DNA from: Terribacillus saccharophilus
GTDB lineage: Bacteria > Bacillota > Bacilli > Bacillales > Amphibacillaceae
DNA length: 64,000 nt
NCBI RefSeq assembly: GCF_002272075.1
Contig: NZ_NPBJ01000013.1
Span: 1 to 64,000 of the forward strand
Direction: 5' to 3'
A program made the position numbers and the translations under genes. The notes below the pieces were generated by a model. That model saw only the letters and a list, made by a program, of their open reading frames with translations, did no database searches and was not told the origin of the DNA. This document shows positions 44,734 through 54,654 of this stretch, in pieces; position 1 is the stretch's first letter; each line of letters starts with the position of its first letter.

Positions 44734-44994
44734 TCAGCTCAAATGGTTTTCCAGCACTTCCTGGATACCTTCTATTGCTGCTGCCTCATCATTTCCGTCA
44801 GCTGTAATAACAACCTGTGCTCCTTGCGGGACACCTAGTGACATGACACCCATGATCGATTTCAAGTTCACTTTCTTTTCTTTAAAAGCGAGTTCAATCT
44901 CAGAATTGAACTGGCCGGCTTTATTAACAAGCAGCGTTGCAGGTCTCGCATGGATTCCCGTTTCGCTTGTAATAGTGAATGTTTTCTCTTGCAT
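44734..44994 (-). CDS. ptsH: HPr-type phosphocarrier protein
   Basis: Protein of 86 residues from MQEKTF. The PTS site is GIHARPAT with His15, and the HPr-kinase site is [11 protein letters not shown] with Ser46. His15 separates it from Crh, where Gln replaces His. It can thus in principle pass phosphate from enzyme I and, as P-Ser-HPr, act with CcpA. No ptsI or ptsG is adjacent, which is unusual. GGAGGG precedes the chosen ATG. A TATAAT -10 and a cre-like site lie upstream. Confidence 0.92.
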   Translation of the reverse strand: MQEKTFTITSETGIHARPATLLVNKAGQFNSEIELAFKEKKVNLKSIMGVMSLGVPQGAQVVITADGNDEAAAIEGIQEVLENHLS

Positions 44995-45066
44995 CGTAAT
45001 TCCCTCCAAAGCAAATAGCTCAGATATGTAAATGTGAAAGTAGTAACATACTTATTATAGGAGAAA

Positions 45067-45080
45067 AGAAAGCGGTTTTA
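45067..45080 (-). promoter_or_regulatory. cre-like site upstream of ptsH
   Basis: AGAAAGCGGTTTTA on the plus strand differs from a cre consensus form at two positions. It lies next to a minus-strand TATAAT (45054-45059). Confidence 0.4.
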
Positions 45081-45187
45081 AATAAATTTGTCACTTTTTT
45101 AAGTTTAAAAACAGCTTCACGGCATAAGATTGAGTTTATCTTGTATTTATGGTAATTTTGACACATCTAGCAAAAAGGAGTGCTGTC

Positions 45188-45898
45188 ATGAGTGTACATA
45201 TAAATGCAGAAGCCGGCCAGATTGCAGACAAGATCCTGCTTCCTGGGGATCCGCTTCGCGCAAAATACATCGCTGAAACATTTTTGGAAGATGCAAAGCT
45301 TTATAACGAAGTAAGAGGAATGTATGGCTATACAGGTACATACAAAGGGGAAAGAATCTCTGTTCAAGGTACAGGTATGGGTGTGCCGTCCATCAGCATC
45401 TATGTAAATGAATTGATTCAAAGCTACGGCGTGAAGAAACTGATTCGCGTTGGTACTGCGGGAGCTATTCAGAAAGACGTTAAAGTTCGTGATGTAATCT
45501 TAGCTTCCACGTCTAGCTCTGATTCCCAAATAAACCGTCAGGAGTTTGGTACAGTCGATTTTGCCCCTACAGCGGACTTTGATTTGCTGCTGAAAGCATA
45601 TCAAGCTGGACAAGCAAAAGGCTTGAATATCCGTGTTGGTAACGTCTTTACAAGCGATCGTTTCTATCGTGACAACACATTGGAATTCTACGGAAAATTG
45701 GCAGATTACAAAGTTTTGGCTGTCGAAATGGAGACAACTGCACTTTACACGATTGCTGCGAAACATGACTGCCAAGCGCTATCTGTCCTTACAGTCAGCG
45801 ATCACATCCTTACTGGCGAAGAAACAACTGCCGAGGAGCGTCAGACTACTTTTGGCGATATGATGGAAATTGCATTGGATGCAGCAATCCAGGCATAG
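45188..45898 (+). CDS. deoD: Purine-nucleoside phosphorylase (DeoD type)
   Basis: Hexameric PNP of 236 residues. [18 protein letters not shown] opens the family, RVGTAGAIQ carries the phosphate site, and [13 protein letters not shown] is the purine/ribose-binding element. It splits purine nucleosides for salvage. AAGGAG stands before MSVHIN; a longer in-frame ATG adds 13 residues. It is divergent from ptsH. Confidence 0.96.
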   Translation: MSVHINAEAGQIADKILLPGDPLRAKYIAETFLEDAKLYNEVRGMYGYTGTYKGERISVQGTGMGVPSISIYVNELIQSYGVKKLIRVGTAGAIQKDVKVRDVILASTSSSDSQINRQEFGTVDFAPTADFDLLLKAYQAGQAKGLNIRVGNVFTSDRFYRDNTLEFYGKLADYKVLAVEMETTALYTIAAKHDCQALSVLTVSDHILTGEETTAEERQTTFGDMMEIALDAAIQA

Positions 45899-45922
45899 AA
45901 GAAGGCTTCTATGCCTTTTTCT
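45890..45922 (+). terminator. Intrinsic terminator after deoD
   Basis: AGGCATAGAAG / CTTCTATGCCT hairpin plus a T run, overlapping the stop codon. Confidence 0.85.
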
Positions 45923-45930
45923 ATGCCTAT

Positions 45931-45984
45931 ATTGTAAACCTTAACAAAAATTAGGTTGACAATAAAGAGCGTGTCGCTTACTAT
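45931..45984 (+). promoter_or_regulatory. BirA operator and promoter of bioY
   Basis: ATTGTAAACC (45931-45940) and GGTTGACAAT (45954-45963) form the spaced inverted repeat of the BirA (biotin repressor) operator with one mismatch. The right half contains the -35 TTGACA (45956-45961). After 17 bases the -10 is TACTAT (45979-45984). Confidence 0.85.
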
Positions 45985-46007
45985 TTCTGCAAGGAGTTGA
46001 TAAATTT

Positions 46008-46598
46008 ATGAGTCGTACTGGTAAATTGACTGCAAGCGCGATGTTTGTGGGCTTGATGACAGTCGGAGCAAATATCTCGGTTTGGCTGCCGTTTCTTGCA
46101 GTACCAATCGGAGGACAAACAGTGCCGTTATCATTGCAGCCTTTCTTCGCACTACTTGCTGGATTGCTGTTAGGCTATAAATGGGGATCCTACAGTATGA
46201 TTTGTTATGTACTGCTAGGTCTTACTGGGCTGCCGATTTTCGCAGATCTCTCTGGAGGATTTGGTGTCTTTGCCGGGCCTACTGGCGGTTTCTTGCTATC
46301 TTTCATACCTATTGCCTTTATCGCTGGGTTTATTATGGAAAAGACATCTATGCGTTACCGCGTTTTTGGAGCGGTAATCGCTGGTGTAATTGTAAATTAT
46401 CTCTTTGGGGTCACGTATATGTACGGCGCCATGCATCTTTGGATGGGTGTGGATATAAGCTACTTGGCTGCTTGGATCAGCATGATACCGTTCTTTATCA
46501 AAGATTTCTGTTTCGCAATTCTTGCAGCCTTGTTTTATCCTAGAGTGGCTCATGCTTTCAGAAAAGGTAAAGTGACATATAATACTTCGTTTAAATGA
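46008..46598 (+). CDS. bioY: Biotin transporter BioY
   Basis: S component for biotin uptake. The 196-residue protein has six helices, with IGGQTVPLSLQPFFALLAGL and GGFGVFAGPTGGFLLSF matching BioY. The C-terminal tail is basic. The upstream BirA operator shows biotin-dependent repression. It uses an AAGGAG site. It is followed by yuiD, as in the B. subtilis yui region. Confidence 0.95.
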   Translation: MSRTGKLTASAMFVGLMTVGANISVWLPFLAVPIGGQTVPLSLQPFFALLAGLLLGYKWGSYSMICYVLLGLTGLPIFADLSGGFGVFAGPTGGFLLSFIPIAFIAGFIMEKTSMRYRVFGAVIAGVIVNYLFGVTYMYGAMHLWMGVDISYLAAWISMIPFFIKDFCFAILAALFYPRVAHAFRKGKVTYNTSFK

Positions 46599-46674
46599 CA
46601 TTTTCTCAGGGAAATTTAGTTATAATGAGTACATCATATATTATAGCTTTTTCTCTGAAAGGATGTAGCAGTAC

Positions 46675-47148
46675 ATGTCATTGTTACAAAATATGCCTCT
46701 ATGGAGTGCGCTGATTGCAATCGTTTTCGCACAAATAATAAAAGTGCCTATCCGTGCGATTGCGGATAAGCGCATCCAAGCCGATCTAGCATTCAGTACA
46801 GGCGGAATGCCGAGTAGTCATTCAGCAGCCGTGGCTGCCCTGACAACCTCGATCGGCTTTGAAAGCGGACTTGATTCCCCTATTTTTGCCGCATCCTTCG
46901 TCTTTAGCATCATCATCATGTTTGATGCATCCGGTGTAAGAAGACAAGCCGGTGAACAGGCAATATTGCTGAATCTGCTTCTGAAGGATTTTCAGCGCTT
47001 TGTGGATGAAGCGAAAATCTGGGGCAGTAAGCAGGAGTTCGAAAAGAATCGCGAAATCCGAGAAATGCTCGGACATCAGCCGATCGAAGTCTTTTTCGGC
47101 GCACTAACCGGCATTGGTATTTCTTTAGTCATCTATTTGCTGTTTTAA
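46675..47148 (+). CDS. yuiD: DUF212/YuiD-family membrane protein
   Basis: Membrane protein of 157 residues with about four helices. The motif FSTGGMPSSHSAAVAAL resembles the PAP2 acid-phosphatase core, and RRQAGEQA follows as in the family. Substrate and activity are not established. Its 3' end overlaps the opposite small gene by 24 bases. Confidence 0.88.
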   Translation: MSLLQNMPLWSALIAIVFAQIIKVPIRAIADKRIQADLAFSTGGMPSSHSAAVAALTTSIGFESGLDSPIFAASFVFSIIIMFDASGVRRQAGEQAILLNLLLKDFQRFVDEAKIWGSKQEFEKNREIREMLGHQPIEVFFGALTGIGISLVIYLLF

Positions 47149-47313
47149 TTGTAAATGCAGCTGCTTGCTTCCGAAGTCACGTACAGGAAGCTGCCTCTGT
47201 TCATATTGGATGACGTCCTCTGCTGTCAAATTCGTCAGCTGGCTCCAGGTCACATACATAGCTGTAAGCCAGAGGGTACAAAGCAGTGCTCTTATGCACC
47301 ATCGTCGCATCAT
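47125..47313 (-). CDS. Small single-span membrane protein, unknown
   Basis: Candidate gene of 62 residues from MMRRWC. One hydrophobic helix (about 6-22, ALLCTLWLTAMYVTW) is followed by a polar tail rich in Gln and Leu. GAGGTG lies 7 bases before the ATG. It is convergent with and overlaps yuiD by 24 bases. It could be a small membrane regulator or not expressed; no family is recognised. Confidence 0.5.
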   Translation of the reverse strand: MMRRWCIRALLCTLWLTAMYVTWSQLTNLTAEDVIQYEQRQLPVRDFGSKQLHLQLKQQIDD

Positions 47314-47361
47314 ATCTTTCACCTCTGGTAACAGCATCGACAAATGAGAATATCCCTATAC

Positions 47362-47394
47362 AAAAGAAAAGCAGCCATATGGCTGCTTTTTGTT
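47362..47394 (-). terminator. Intrinsic terminator after the NADH dehydrogenase gene
   Basis: AAGCAGCCAT / ATGGCTGCTT on the minus strand, then TTCTTTTG. Confidence 0.85.
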
Positions 47395-48611
47395 TAGCTG
47401 AATATGTTGAACTTCCCTTTTTTCAAGACTAGTCCTACACCGCCAAGCTGGAAAAGATAGCGATTATCCGACGCTTTCTTCATCACATCTGCCGGTTTTC
47501 CGAACAGCTTCTTACCCATTACCATACCCATGGCGTCACCGCCTCCTAAGGAAGCAAGCGTACCCTTGATCTCTGGCACGAATTTCTGGGTATTGCTTTC
47601 CTTGCGGATGAGTGCTTTCAGATTCTGGGCACAGTTATAACCCATCTGTGTAGCTATTTGCGCTGTTGGCGGATACGGTTTACCGTTTTCGTCATTTATG
47701 ACGGCCGCACAATCGCCGACAATAAAGATATCGTCATGGTTCGGATCACGCAGATCCTCTGTCACCATCACCTTGCCTCGGTTTACTTCGAAACCGGATT
47801 CCTCCAGAATCGAGTTACCTTTCACACCAGCTGCCCATACCGTTGTATTGGTTTTGACCGTATGTCTCTCACCAGCTTTTTCATAAACAATGCTGTTGGC
47901 TGTCACTTCCTTAAGGAAGGCATTTGTCTGGAATTCGATGCCGCGGGATTCCAAGGAATTCAAGGCATATTCAACAAGCTGCGGATCGAATCCCATCATG
48001 ACGGAAGCTCCAGCTTCTACAACTATGACCCTTACCTTATCCCGGTCTATATCGTATTCCTTGCACAGTTCTGGTATGCGTTCTGCCAGTTCTCCGGCAA
48101 ACTCGATACCCGTGAAGCCGCCTCCGCCAATAACGATATTAAGACGTTCTTCTTTCTTTTCCGCTTCATTGTTATACACTGCGAAATTGTGCTCGATATG
48201 CTCTCTGATCAAACGGGAGGAATTGATGCTCCGAATCATGTACGCATGGTCAAGAAGGCCATCAATCCCGAAATTCGCCGGCTCAAAGCCTAAGCCTACA
48301 ACAAGATAATCATAGGAGATTTCGCCGTTTTGCATAACTAGCTTTTTTTCATCTGGTTTGATTTTCGTTACCGTATCTTGGACAAAATTGACTTTTTTTG
48401 CATCGATAACATCCTTGATTGCAATCCGCGTCTGATCATGATGTCTCGTCCCGGCCGCATTCTCATGAAGCCATGTTGTCTGATAATGGTAATCATGCTT
48501 GTTTACGAGCGTGATGCTCGCGTCGTCCGCTCCAATCAGTTTCTGAAGTTTCACTGTCGTAATCAGGCCACCGTAACCAGCACCTGCAATCACAATTTTT
48601 GGTTTGCTCAT
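47394..48611 (-). CDS. yumB: Type II NADH:quinone oxidoreductase (YumB type)
   Basis: Single-subunit, non-proton-pumping NADH dehydrogenase of 405 residues. The FAD-binding start is IVIAGAGYGGL, the NADH-binding segment NIVIGGGGFTGIEFAGELAE, and the later FAD contact DIFIVGDCAA. A C-terminal amphipathic membrane-binding end (LGGVGLVLKKGKF) is present. It feeds electrons into menaquinone, made by the men genes here. It is divergent from yumC across a gap with a Rex-like box. Confidence 0.94.
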   Translation of the reverse strand: MSKPKIVIAGAGYGGLITTVKLQKLIGADDASITLVNKHDYHYQTTWLHENAAGTRHHDQTRIAIKDVIDAKKVNFVQDTVTKIKPDEKKLVMQNGEISYDYLVVGLGFEPANFGIDGLLDHAYMIRSINSSRLIREHIEHNFAVYNNEAEKKEERLNIVIGGGGFTGIEFAGELAERIPELCKEYDIDRDKVRVIVVEAGASVMMGFDPQLVEYALNSLESRGIEFQTNAFLKEVTANSIVYEKAGERHTVKTNTTVWAAGVKGNSILEESGFEVNRGKVMVTEDLRDPNHDDIFIVGDCAAVINDENGKPYPPTAQIATQMGYNCAQNLKALIRKESNTQKFVPEIKGTLASLGGGDAMGMVMGKKLFGKPADVMKKASDNRYLFQLGGVGLVLKKGKFNIFS

Positions 48612-48682
48612 CTTTGATCACATCCATTAATATAGTTTGGTTTTCCCTAAGCTTGCTGCAACCTAATAACTCATTAATTTTT

Positions 48683-48710
48683 TTGTTTGTGATACTATTC
48701 ACTTTATAAT
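48683..48710 (+). promoter_or_regulatory. Promoter with Rex-like box between yumB and yumC
   Basis: TTGTTT (48683-48688), a 16-base spacer and TATAAT (48705-48710) point right. TTGTGATACTATTCACTT (48687-48704) lies in the spacer and matches the Rex consensus TTGTGA-N6-TCACAA in the first half fully and the second half at four positions. Confidence 0.4.
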
Positions 48711-48912
48711 GCAGATGAAAACATAAAACTGTCACAAAACCGTCATCAATATTATGGTAAACGTTTTCTTTCCTTTTATCAACCAAAAAAGGGGAAGCTT
48801 ATCATGTTCGAGGGCATACTACTAGTCATTAAAAATCCTTCTTCTTACTCATATTTCAGCAACTATGATAAAATACCAATTGTTACGTTTAAAAATACTA
48901 GGAGGAACCGGT

Positions 48913-49896
48913 ATGTCAGATCAAATATATGATGTGACCATCATCGGTGCAGGTCCAGTCGGACTTTTCACCGCATTCTATGGTGGGATGCGTCAGCAAA
49001 GTGTCAAAATCATTGAAAGCCTTCCCCAAGTGGGCGGACAGCTTTCAGCTTTATACCCTGAAAAATACATCTATGATATAGCTGGATTCCCTCAAGTCCG
49101 CGCACAGGAATTAGTGGACAACCTTATGGAACAGCTGAAACGCTTTGACCCTACCATCGCACTCGGCGAATCAGTCGATAAAGTCGAGCGTTTAGAAGAT
49201 AATACATTCCGCATCGAAACAGATAAGGATGTACACTTCTCGAAAACGATCATCATCACAGCAGGAAACGGTGCCTTCCAGCCTCGTCGCCTGACAGTTG
49301 AACGATGCGACGAGTTTGAGGGTGTTAACTTGAATTACTATGTGGATAATATGCAGAAATACGCTGGCAAGCGTGTGCTATTAGCAGGTGGCGGCGATTC
49401 TGCTGTTGACTGGGCGCTAATGCTTGAACCAATTGCCAAAGAAGTCATTCTCGTGCATCGCCGGGATGAGTTCCGTGCCCATGAACACAGTGTAGAACGA
49501 CTCATGCAATCCAATGTAAGAATCATGACTCCTTATACACCAGTTGAGATGCTTGGTACTGACCGCATCGAACAGGTTGTTCTGCAGAAGGTGAAAAGCG
49601 AAGAAACTGAAACGATCGATGTTGACGAAGTACTCGTCAATTACGGCTTCATTTCTTCCTTAGGACCAATCAAGCAATGGGATTTGGAAATCGAGAAAAA
49701 CAGTATTGTTGTCAATACGAAGCAAGAAACGAATATCGCTGGCATTTACGCAGCTGGTGATATTTGTACGTACCCTGGTAAAGTCAACCTGATCGCCTCT
49801 GGTTTCGGCGAAGGCCCGACTGCCATCAACAATGCCAAAACATACATTGATCCAGACGCTCGTGTACAGCCTAAACATTCCACAAGCATGTTTTAA
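48913..49896 (+). CDS. yumC: Ferredoxin/flavodoxin-NADP+ reductase (YumC type)
   Basis: Thioredoxin-reductase-like FNR of 327 residues. FAD motif [23 protein letters not shown] motif [14 protein letters not shown] and the C-terminal [11 protein letters not shown] are visible; no redox CxxC is present, as expected for YumC. It reduces ferredoxin/flavodoxin or BdfA-type partners with NADPH. AGGAGG lies 7 bases before MSDQIY, and an extended -10 (TGATAAAAT) lies about 40 bases upstream. Confidence 0.95.
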   Translation: MSDQIYDVTIIGAGPVGLFTAFYGGMRQQSVKIIESLPQVGGQLSALYPEKYIYDIAGFPQVRAQELVDNLMEQLKRFDPTIALGESVDKVERLEDNTFRIETDKDVHFSKTIIITAGNGAFQPRRLTVERCDEFEGVNLNYYVDNMQKYAGKRVLLAGGGDSAVDWALMLEPIAKEVILVHRRDEFRAHEHSVERLMQSNVRIMTPYTPVEMLGTDRIEQVVLQKVKSEETETIDVDEVLVNYGFISSLGPIKQWDLEIEKNSIVVNTKQETNIAGIYAAGDICTYPGKVNLIASGFGEGPTAINNAKTYIDPDARVQPKHSTSMF

Positions 49897-49940
49897 ATAA
49901 CACCGCACCGGTTACCTTTATGGAAAACCGGTGTTTTTTT
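49897..49940 (+). terminator. Intrinsic terminator after yumC
   Basis: CACCGGTT / AACCGGTG hairpin plus seven T. Confidence 0.9.
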
Positions 49941-50000
49941 ATACTTCTTGTATAAGGAAGCCCTTCTTTCACACACTAGTATCGATAAAGGAGGAGCTGT

Positions 50001-50798
50001 ATGGAAAACGAATATGAACATCGCTTAATTCCGCTTGCCTCAATAAAGAGCGGAAAAGAAACAACTGTCTCCCCAACTGTTCATGGCTATCTAGACAGAA
50101 TAGTAAATGTCTTTTTTATTGAAAATCCTGATACAAAAGAATGGGTACTTGTCGATGCCGGGGTTCCTGATACAGCAGGCAATATTAAGCAAGCTGCTGC
50201 TGAACTATTTGGTGAAGGCACTAAACCAGCATGCATTCTCCTCACACATGGTCACTTCGACCATGTCGGCAGTATCGTCGAGCTGGTGAAGGAATGGGAT
50301 GTGCCTGTTTATGCGCATGAGCTTGAGCTTCCCTACCTGACTGGACAGCTTGACTATCCGGAAGGAAAGACTGATGCTGGCGGCGGACTGATTACCAAGC
50401 TGTCTAAGACCTTCCCGAATACAGGAATCGATTTAAGCAAGCATGTAAGGCTCATACCGCTCGACCATAAAGTACCGCACCTGCCAGGCTGGGAATGGAT
50501 CCACACACCAGGACACACTCCAGGGCATATCAGCTTATTCCATACAGAAGATAAAGTCTTGATTGCAGGTGATGCGTTTACGACCGTGCAGCAGGAATCT
50601 CTGCACAAAGTGCTTACGCAGCAAAAGGAATTCAACGGTCCTCCACGCTACTTCACAATGGACGAGCAGGAGTCCTTCCGTTCCATCCGCAAGCTGCAGG
50701 AGCTGCATCCTCAAGCGGCTGGTACTGGACATGGAATGCCTGTCTTCTTCGACGAATTGGAAGCAGGCTTAAAGAATCTAGTCGAAACAAAAAAATAG
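50001..50798 (+). CDS. Metallo-beta-lactamase-fold hydrolase
   Basis: Protein of 265 residues. The metal motif is LLTHGHFDHVGS (near 79-90), with later HTPGHTPGHIS and IAGDAFT supplying the remaining ligands. The layout is that of general MBL hydrolases (YflN- or PhnP-like); substrate unknown. GGAGG precedes the ATG. It is convergent with the sugar transporter gene. Confidence 0.87.
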   Translation: MENEYEHRLIPLASIKSGKETTVSPTVHGYLDRIVNVFFIENPDTKEWVLVDAGVPDTAGNIKQAAAELFGEGTKPACILLTHGHFDHVGSIVELVKEWDVPVYAHELELPYLTGQLDYPEGKTDAGGGLITKLSKTFPNTGIDLSKHVRLIPLDHKVPHLPGWEWIHTPGHTPGHISLFHTEDKVLIAGDAFTTVQQESLHKVLTQQKEFNGPPRYFTMDEQESFRSIRKLQELHPQAAGTGHGMPVFFDELEAGLKNLVETKK

Positions 50799-50827
50799 GA
50801 GAAGGGATTATACCCTTTCTCCTATTT
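50794..50827. terminator. Bidirectional terminator
   Basis: AATAGGAGAAGGG / CCCTTTCTCCTATT, between the MBL hydrolase and the transporter gene. Confidence 0.85.
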
Positions 50828-52283
50828 CTGTTTTCTTCTTCAATTTTGGTACTGTTTTGCGGATTGTCATCTGGCGGAAATCCTGTTCCAATTCTTCCAG
50901 CGTACGATCCTTTGTTTCTGGAAGGAATTTTTGTATAAAGAGAATTGCAGCAATCCCCAGGACAACAAAGATTAAGAAAGTACTGGATAGACCAATTGCA
51001 CTTAACAAGACTGGGAAAGTCAAACTAATAGTGAAGTTCGTCATCCATTGGAAGAATACAGCAATCCCCATACCCATTCCGCGCAGCCTGGAAGGGAAAA
51101 TCTCTGCTAGCATCAACCATGTGACTGGTGAAACAGCACCCTGCTGGAAGGCAAGAAATGTGACTGTCAGAGCTAATACCATATACGGAAGTGCTGTTGT
51201 TCCTTCAAAGAAAGTAGCAACAATCGTAATAAGCAGCAGCGCACTCGTTGTTCCGATAAAACCTACTGTCAGCATCTGTCTGCGACCTACTCTGCCTAGC
51301 AGCCAGATACCAACAAATGTGGCAAGCACAGAGATGACGCCATTTGCAATATTACCAATCAATGCAGCTTGTGTTCCGAATCCTGCATTACTCAATATCT
51401 CTGTTCCGTAATACATGATAGAGTTAACTCCGGTGATTTGCTGGATAATACCTATACCCATACCGATAAAAACAATCTTTCTTATCCACGGTATCGCAAG
51501 GTCTTTATATGACGCCTTATCCTGTTTCTCTTCTTTTTCCACTGTCTTGCGAATTTCCGCCATTTCTTGTTTTGCTTGATTATTGCGGCGAATCTTCGAA
51601 AGAATTTGGAAAGCAGTCTTTAGCATACCTTGCTGTGCAAGCCAACGAGGACTTTCCGGCATAACCAGCATCCCAAACCAAAGTATGATAGCCGGCAAGG
51701 TTGCGATAACCAACATATAACGCCAGATATGACCTGTATCAGCGAACAAGTTTCCAAGTGCAGCATTGGAAGTATAAGCGAGCAACTGACCAGTTACGAT
51801 CATCAATTCATTTTGTGTTACCATTCGTCCACGTTTCGCTGCTGGAGACATCTCAGCAAGGTAAGCCGGCACAGTTACAGAAGCACCACCAACGGCCAGA
51901 CCAAGCAGCACTCGGAAGATCACCATTGTCTCCGTGTTCGGTGCGAATGAACAGCCTAATGTCGCAATAAAGAATAAAACAGCAAGATACAAAATAATAC
52001 GGCGGCGACCTACCTTATCAGAAAGCTTTCCGCCAAATACTGCACCAAATGCAGCTCCTAATAGCAGAGAGCTGGCAACAACACCTTCTGTCAGCGGTGT
52101 AAGATTCAGCTGATCTTCCTGACCCATAAACGGCAGTGCACCATTGATGACACCTGTATCATATCCAAACAATAATCCTCCGAAAGTAGATATGATGGCA
52201 ATCCATCTCAGCCTCCGCTTCGAACTTTTTCCATCATCCTCAATCTGTGGGACATGCCCTTTTTCAGTCTCATGTTTGTCCAT
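50808..52283 (-). CDS. MFS sugar-proton symporter, copy 1
   Basis: Sugar porter of 491 residues from MDKHETEK, with 12 predicted helices. Signatures are [18 protein letters not shown], the A-motif [32 protein letters not shown] and [15 protein letters not shown]. It is close to B. subtilis CsbC/YwtG/AraE-type carriers. It is a tandem near-duplicate of the next gene; the two differ mainly at the termini. The start follows GGAGGAG. A SigB-like promoter precedes it. Confidence 0.93.
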   Translation of the reverse strand: MDKHETEKGHVPQIEDDGKSSKRRLRWIAIISTFGGLLFGYDTGVINGALPFMGQEDQLNLTPLTEGVVASSLLLGAAFGAVFGGKLSDKVGRRRIILYLAVLFFIATLGCSFAPNTETMVIFRVLLGLAVGGASVTVPAYLAEMSPAAKRGRMVTQNELMIVTGQLLAYTSNAALGNLFADTGHIWRYMLVIATLPAIILWFGMLVMPESPRWLAQQGMLKTAFQILSKIRRNNQAKQEMAEIRKTVEKEEKQDKASYKDLAIPWIRKIVFIGMGIGIIQQITGVNSIMYYGTEILSNAGFGTQAALIGNIANGVISVLATFVGIWLLGRVGRRQMLTVGFIGTTSALLLITIVATFFEGTTALPYMVLALTVTFLAFQQGAVSPVTWLMLAEIFPSRLRGMGMGIAVFFQWMTNFTISLTFPVLLSAIGLSSTFLIFVVLGIAAILFIQKFLPETKDRTLEELEQDFRQMTIRKTVPKLKKKTEIGERV

Positions 52284-52339
52284 ATTTTTCTCCTCCATTT
52301 ACGCATTTGACTGCTGCATGAATAATGCTTTTACCCTTT

Positions 52340-52391
52340 CTGTATGTAGGGGCTGGTAGGATTTATATACCCGTCTTTTGTCAAAATAATC
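52340..52391 (-). promoter_or_regulatory. SigB-like promoter of transporter copy 1
   Basis: Minus-strand GATTAT (52386-52391), 13 bases, GGGTAT (52367-52372), followed by two CCTAC repeats (52341-52360). The same arrangement precedes copy 2. Confidence 0.5.
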
Positions 52392-52499
52392 ACTTTTGTT
52401 ATATTACAACTCTATTTCAATTGAACAGTTGTACCACAGCAATCATGATTATTACCATTTTCACCGGTGAAAACAGCATAACAATTTCTTTCTTTATAA

Positions 52500-52538
52500 A
52501 AGAAAATCCCCTCCTGTCTGCCAGGAAGGGATCTTTTT
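52500..52538 (-). terminator. Intrinsic terminator after transporter copy 2
   Basis: GATCCCTTCCTGGC / GACAGGAGGGGATTTTC on the minus strand. Confidence 0.8.
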
Positions 52539-52540
52539 AT

Positions 52541-54016
52541 TTACACTCTTTCACTTAGTTCAGTTTTCTTAGTCACTTTTGGAACAGTTTTGCGGGTTTT
52601 CTTATCACGGAAATCTTGTTCCAATTCTTCCAGCGTACGACCTTTCGTTTCTGGCAGGAATTTTTGGATAAAGAGAATAGCAGCAATACCCAGAACAACA
52701 AAGATAAGAAATGTGCTGGATAGACCGATCGCACTAAGCAACACTGGGAAGGTCAAACTTACCGTAAAGTTTGTCATCCAATGGAAGAAGATTGCAATCC
52801 CCATCCCCATACCACGAATACGTGACGGGAATATTTCAGAAAGCATCAACCATGTTACAGGCGATACCGCTCCTTGCTGGAATGCAAGGAAAGTTACCGT
52901 TAGACTCAGCACTAGATATGGAAGTGCAGCCGAACCTTCAAAGAATGTCGTTACAATCGTTAACAGAAGCAATGCAGTTGTCGTACCGATAAATCCGACC
53001 GTCAGCATCGGTCTGCGTCCTACTTTACCTAGCAGCCAGATACCAAAGATAGTAGCTGCTACGGAAATGATACCATTGGCAATGTTACCTATAAGAGCCG
53101 CATCTCGACCAAATCCTGCGTCACTCAAAATTTCAGTACCATAGTACATGATGGAGTTTACACCAGTTATCTGCTGGATTACTCCAATCCCTAATCCGAT
53201 AAGAACGATTCTTCTGATCCACGGAATAGTCAAATCTTTAAAGGAAGCTTTGTCCAGCTTCTTCTCTTTTTCTACCGTATTCTTAATCTGTTCCATTTCC
53301 TGCTTCGCTCGATTTTTACGGCGAATCTTTGAAAGAATCTGGAAAGCAGTTTTTAGCATACCTTGCTGTGCAAGCCAGCGCGGACTCTCTGGCATAACAA
53401 GCATTCCGAACCAAAGTACAAGAGCTGGTATTGTAGCAATAACAAGCATATAACGCCAAATATGAGCAGTATCTCCGAACATATTCCCAAGAAATGCGTT
53501 AGAAGAATAAGCAAGAAGCTGACCAGTAACGATCATCAAATCATTCATCGTTACCATTTTTCCGCGTGACTCAGTAGGAGAAACCTCCGCCAAGTAAGCA
53601 GGAACAGTTACCGAAGCACCACCAACTGCTAGTCCAAGCAGTACGCGGAAGACAATCATTGTCTCCACATTCGGTGCAAAAGAACAACCTAAAGTTGCTA
53701 AGAAGAATAATACAGCTAAGTATAATATCACACGACGTCGACCGACTTTATCTGCAAGCTTACCGCCGGATACAGCACCGAACGCTGCTCCAAGAAGCAA
53801 GGAACTTGCTACCATTCCTTCTGTTAATGGTGTCAGATTCAATTGGTCTTCCTGCCCCATGAAAGGCAATGCCCCATTGATTACACCTGTATCGTAACCG
53901 AATAATAATCCACCGAAGGTAGAAATAATAGCGATTAATCTTAATCTTCGCTTCGAACTTCGACCATCGTCCTCAGTATGAGCGACATGCCCTTGTCCAT
54001 TCGCTTGTTTGTCCAT
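52541..54016 (-). CDS. MFS sugar-proton symporter, copy 2
   Basis: Paralogue of the preceding transporter with 491 residues and the same helices and motifs ([27 protein letters not shown]). The two align end to end with mostly conservative changes, so this is a recent tandem duplication. GGAGGAG stands before MDKQANG; a longer frame adds 30 residues without support. Differing substrates or dosage are possible. Confidence 0.93.
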   Translation of the reverse strand: MDKQANGQGHVAHTEDDGRSSKRRLRLIAIISTFGGLLFGYDTGVINGALPFMGQEDQLNLTPLTEGMVASSLLLGAAFGAVSGGKLADKVGRRRVILYLAVLFFLATLGCSFAPNVETMIVFRVLLGLAVGGASVTVPAYLAEVSPTESRGKMVTMNDLMIVTGQLLAYSSNAFLGNMFGDTAHIWRYMLVIATIPALVLWFGMLVMPESPRWLAQQGMLKTAFQILSKIRRKNRAKQEMEQIKNTVEKEKKLDKASFKDLTIPWIRRIVLIGLGIGVIQQITGVNSIMYYGTEILSDAGFGRDAALIGNIANGIISVAATIFGIWLLGKVGRRPMLTVGFIGTTTALLLLTIVTTFFEGSAALPYLVLSLTVTFLAFQQGAVSPVTWLMLSEIFPSRIRGMGMGIAIFFHWMTNFTVSLTFPVLLSAIGLSSTFLIFVVLGIAAILFIQKFLPETKGRTLEELEQDFRDKKTRKTVPKVTKKTELSERV

Positions 54017-54079
54017 CGTTCTCTCTCCTCCATTTATGCATGTTGTCTGTTGTACAAACAATGCTTTCACCTTATGTAG

Positions 54080-54121
54080 GTGTTGGTAGGAGTTATATAC
54101 CCGCATTTTATTAATATAATC
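54080..54121 (-). promoter_or_regulatory. SigB-like promoter of transporter copy 2
   Basis: Minus-strand GATTAT (54116-54121), 13 bases, GGGTAT (54097-54102), then the paired CCTAC element, as upstream of copy 1. Confidence 0.5.
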
Positions 54122-54186
54122 ATTTTATAACATTACAATTTTTGGTTTTCCGCATGATATAGGTTTTACTGAGCTCTACTTACTTA

Positions 54187-54654
54187 TCATAGCTTTTTGG
54201 TCATCATGACTGTTTCAACCCGAATCCCATTGGATTTTGTAATTGTTTTACTGTCATTGATGCAAAATCCGTTCTTCTTATATAAATCGATATTTCTCTC
54301 TTCTGACAGCCTCACCTGACAGTAAAGCGTACCAAGACTTTGGGTTGCCGCATAATTTTCTAATGCTGATAGTAAATGTCGTGCTACCCCTCTTCCTCTC
54401 CACTCTGGTCTTACAGATAAGCGGAAGAAGTATAAAGCACCATCCTCTTCCTTAAAACGGACAGTACCTAACGCTATATTATTAATCCAAAAAAGAAGAG
54501 CTCTCTCTTTACCCTCTTCTAAAAATGATCTTATTGAATCTATTGTTTCATCCAATGCACTGGATGGAACTGCCGTATTTCTGTACTCTTCAAATGCAGC
54601 GATCATGACCCGGTGGATTTCCGACGCATCTGCAGGTTTAGCTAGTGTGATCAT
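54187..54654 (-). CDS. GNAT-family N-acetyltransferase
   Basis: Acetyltransferase of 155 residues. Motif A, RPEWRGRGVARHLL, binds the acetyl-CoA diphosphate, and the C-terminal IDLYKKNGF is motif B. The substrate is unknown. It stands alone between the transporter and lipase genes, with AAGGAGATAT before the ATG. Confidence 0.86.
   Translation of the reverse strand: MITLAKPADASEIHRVMIAAFEEYRNTAVPSSALDETIDSIRSFLEEGKERALLFWINNIALGTVRFKEEDGALYFFRLSVRPEWRGRGVARHLLSALENYAATQSLGTLYCQVRLSEERNIDLYKKNGFCINDSKTITKSNGIRVETVMMTKKL

Noticed and set aside
48804-48932. Possible 42-codon leader frame upstream of yumC, overlapping its start
   Set aside because: It has a fair ribosome site, but an extended -10 element for yumC lies inside it, the peptide resembles no known family, and it would be cut by transcription from that promoter.
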